From positions 1 to 37,866 of the forward strand of contig JALJEE010001773.1 of the NCBI GenBank assembly GCA_023231475.1: DNA of 37,866 nucleotides, read 5' to 3'. How positions within the stretch are numbered: position 1 is the stretch's first letter; the number at the start of each line of letters is the position of its first letter. The stretch is from Seison nebaliae (Eukaryota > Rotifera > Pararotatoria > Seisonacea > Seisonidae). The position numbers and the translations under genes are program-made. The notes under the pieces are model-generated. The model made no database searches and was not told the DNA's origin. It saw nothing but the letters and a program-made list of their open reading frames with translations. This document shows positions 35,601 through 37,866 of the stretch, in pieces.

Positions 35601-37093
35601 CCCATCAACATATCCTTAGTATTCAGAATTTTCCTTAAAGCTATCTGTTTTATTAACTACCCCATACCAGTTATTCTTCATCTCACAATCTCCCATGGAG
35701 GCAGATGACCAACAATTTCTTTTAATTTAAATTATTTCATAAGCTTGTTGTCGTTTTGTTCTCGTTCATTTACTCCATTCAATTTCTGTCATTTCGTATG
35801 CAGCGATCACGAAAGAACGATAATCGCTAAAATTAATGTTCGCATATATCATCGGTCCACTGTTTGCCATGTACATATTTATGATAATAATATGTAATCA
35901 GAGGGTCGATTCACACCCGTCAATGAATTCGATATACTTTTTGTCGAAAAGATGGATGATTTCTTCTATTAGAACATCTTTTTTCTCCCCGATATATTTC
36001 GTTTCGTCATTGCATGTTGCGAGTATTTTCTCTGATTATTTGATAATGATAATAATCCTCTGACAGGAAGACAATTATTTAAAGAGCATTATTATTGTTA
36101 GTCGATCTGTATGTTTCGATGTAGTCGGGTCAGAACCTTAAGAAATGGATTGATTTCGTTTTCTACAATTTTCCCATTTATTGAAATATTGAAAAATTCG
36201 TACAATTTTCTCACATCTTCCTCATACATTTATTTCTTATTGTGATCTATTTACACTTTGTGAGCTATGTGCATAAGTAGTGCATATTTAGTTACGATAT
36301 TGATTTGATAATAAAAATAAATTTCATCGACATATCTCTACAAGTGAAATATTTCTCATTATTTATCTTACTTCACATACGTGCAATTGTTCGGTTGTCG
36401 CTCGATGTTTATTATCTATTTCCACATAATATTCATGTATTAGAATATGATATAATGGTAGATTTGGAAATGGATGCTAATGTAGATATATGTGTGTAAG
36501 GAAACATAAATATTTCGTCATACAAAATGATATATTACTGTATAATTATTTGGTGTGTTTATCTACATTCATCTGCACGTTTGATATGGTGAAGAAATGC
36601 ATCATGCCTTTCATTATTCCGTCTTTCGATCTATCTATCGATCGATCCACCCATCTCCTCTCCATTCCAAAATTATACGTACACGCATCGATCTATATGT
36701 CTGCAGACATATTTCATTCTAATTTACATTTTCTCTCTCGTAGAAATTTCAAATTCATCCACTTGACCATGACTTTGATGTAGTTGCATCCTCTCTCCTC
36801 TCTAATTGTTCTCCGACTGACTTATTCTAATATTTTATCAATTCCCTTCTCATCACAAGAGTAGTTAAACCTTATCTTGTGTATCCACAGCTATAATTCG
36901 TCATATTAGTTAATATCCATCTTGACACCCCAATTACCATTAAATGCAATAACTAGACTAAATATATCAAAAATATTTTATTCTTTCACAACATCGTCGA
37001 GTGAAAAAAAGAAACATTTGAAAATTCATTTCATTTCACCTTTCTCTTCTTTCCAGTAGATGGAATATCTAAATCTCTCCTGATGGAAGCGTC
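32665..37093. other. 4.4-kb non-coding region upstream of the GABA receptor subunit gene
   Basis: Between the 5' end of EBP (minus) and the LCCH3-type gene (plus). Frames of 60-97 residues near 34949, 35836, 36305 and 36490 show no family features. The space probably carries distal and proximal control elements of a neuronal gene, including an 18-bp perfect palindrome at 36695-36712. Confidence 0.5.
36695..36712. promoter_or_regulatory. 18-bp perfect palindrome ATATGTCTGCAGACATAT
   Basis: The sequence is its own reverse complement over 18 bp, with a GTCT...AGAC core, and lies about 380 bp upstream of the channel gene's start codon. It could be a dimer-binding site. No factor can be named from sequence alone. 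Confidence 0.3.
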
Positions 37094-37866
37094 ATGTTCG
37101 CCATATTGCTCTTCTATCTATTGCTATATTTCCGATTATTTCACGAAACATATGCCGCCCATAATAACGAACAAATGCAGAAAGCAACAAATACGGTTGA
37201 CAGTCTTCTCATCGGATACGACATTAGATTAAGACCCAACTTTGGAAGTTCCAACATTTTGATCATTAAAAAATCACTAAACTTCTTTATAGTTAAACCC
37301 CTCGAGGTTGGATTGGAAATTGTTTTGGGAAGTTTCGACGCCATTTCCGAAGTTAACATGGTTTGTAATTAGATTTTTCAATCTTCTTCAGAATGTTATT
37401 AATTAAATATCAATTTTCTAATCAAAACAGGATTATACAATAACTCTTTCTCTCAATCAATATTGGCAAGATGATAGATTGAAAGTAGCAAGTCCAACAA
37501 GTAATCGATCAATGACATTAACTGGAGACTTTATTGACCGTATTTGGGTTCCAGACATCTACATAGCAAATGATAAGAATGCTTTTCTCCATGATGTTAC
37601 TCAAAAGAATAAAATGCTCCGTCTCTTCAATAACGGTTCTGTGGTTTATGGAATGAGGTTTAATCTCAAAAATTAATTTTAATGCAATCCCTTTTCTTTT
37701 AAAGATTTACTACAACATTGGCTTGTATGATGGATCTACATCATTATCCTTTAGATACTCAAAATTGTACGGTGGAAATCGAAAGCTGTTAGTGAACTTT
37801 ATTTAGAAGTTTTCCCATCATCTATGCTCTTCCAGATGGTTATACAACTGAAGATTTAATAATGTA
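37094..37866 (+). CDS. Lcch3: GABA-gated chloride channel beta-type subunit, LCCH3-like (3' end outside window)
   Basis: Exons: 37094..37247, 37293..37360, 37431..37657, 37705..37787, 37836..37866 and beyond. All junctions are GT-AG and phase-consistent. A signal peptide (about 1-21) is followed by the Cys-loop receptor N-terminus: GYDIRLRPNFG, then EVGLEIVLGSFDAISEVNM, DYTITLSLNQYWQDDRL, LTGDFIDRIWVPDIYIANDK, FLHDVTQKNKMLRLF, and the RFTTTLACMMDLHHYPLDTQNC block (first Cys and middle of the Cys loop), then TVEIESYGYTTEDLIMY. These match insect LCCH3 and other invertebrate beta-type subunits better than RDL or glutamate-gated channels. The product forms pentameric, probably chloride-conducting channels with alpha-type (GRD-like) or RDL subunits at synapses. 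The membrane domains lie beyond the window. The first intron (37248-37292) is 45 nt and has no stop in frame. Confidence 0.93.

Noticed and set aside
35836-36783. Several plus-strand frames of 64-97 residues upstream of the channel gene
   Set aside because: No conserved motifs, no usable splice links and composition like the surrounding intergenic DNA.

Overview
This window is AT-rich nuclear DNA from a small-genome invertebrate animal. The evidence is a GABA-A receptor beta subunit of the LCCH3 type, a syndapin/PACSIN F-BAR protein, CUB domains, receptor guanylyl-cyclase architecture, and many very short GT-AG introns (about 39-57 nt, in all three phases). An arthropod, perhaps an acariform mite, fits best, but that is an inference from style and gene content. 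I see no virus-like element and no convincing transposon, tRNA or rRNA.

Layout from left to right. (1) 1-2567, plus strand: the 3' part of a secreted protein with a Thr-homopolymer mucin-like stretch, a basic segment with a furin-like site, and two CUB modules. (2) 2750-7747 (minus) and 7991-13030 (plus): two giant single-exon receptor guanylyl-cyclase paralogues, head to head over a 243-bp gap. (3) 13719-14533: an opioid growth factor receptor (OGFr) domain protein. (4) 15410-15853: an NR2C2AP (TRA16) homologue. (5) 20068-22454: a predicted type II membrane protein with a Ser/Thr-rich ectodomain. (6) 23676-26442, minus: syndapin, with F-BAR, an enlarged linker, an NPF motif and an SH3 domain. 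(7) 30880-31971 (plus) and 31993-32664 (minus): an Obg-family mitochondrial GTPase (MTG2-like) and emopamil-binding protein (sterol delta8-delta7 isomerase), converging with 21 bp between their stops. (8) 37094 to the end, plus: the 5' exons of the LCCH3-type GABA receptor subunit. Three gaps of about 4.2-4.4 kb hold no gene I can support; the last lies directly upstream of the neuronal channel gene.

The most unusual content is the receptor-cyclase pair. Both proteins keep the complete layout (signal peptide, ectodomain, one membrane pass, kinase-homology domain, helical linker, class III cyclase domain). Both have lost the first metal-binding Asp (Ser in one, Ala in the other), have Glu in place of the second, and have Asp and Thr in place of the guanine-specifying Glu and Cys. 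The transition-state Asn and Arg remain. Both carry the same roughly 300-residue C-terminal extension, which I do not recognise, and an enlarged kinase-cyclase linker. Differences between the copies are often synonymous in conserved blocks, so these look like functional pseudo-cyclase receptors, or half-sites that need a partner, not decaying genes.

The remaining genes are mostly conserved housekeeping or neuronal genes with no evident operon or pathway link. Exon coordinates come from splice signals, phase compatibility and family conservation; no transcript data were used.
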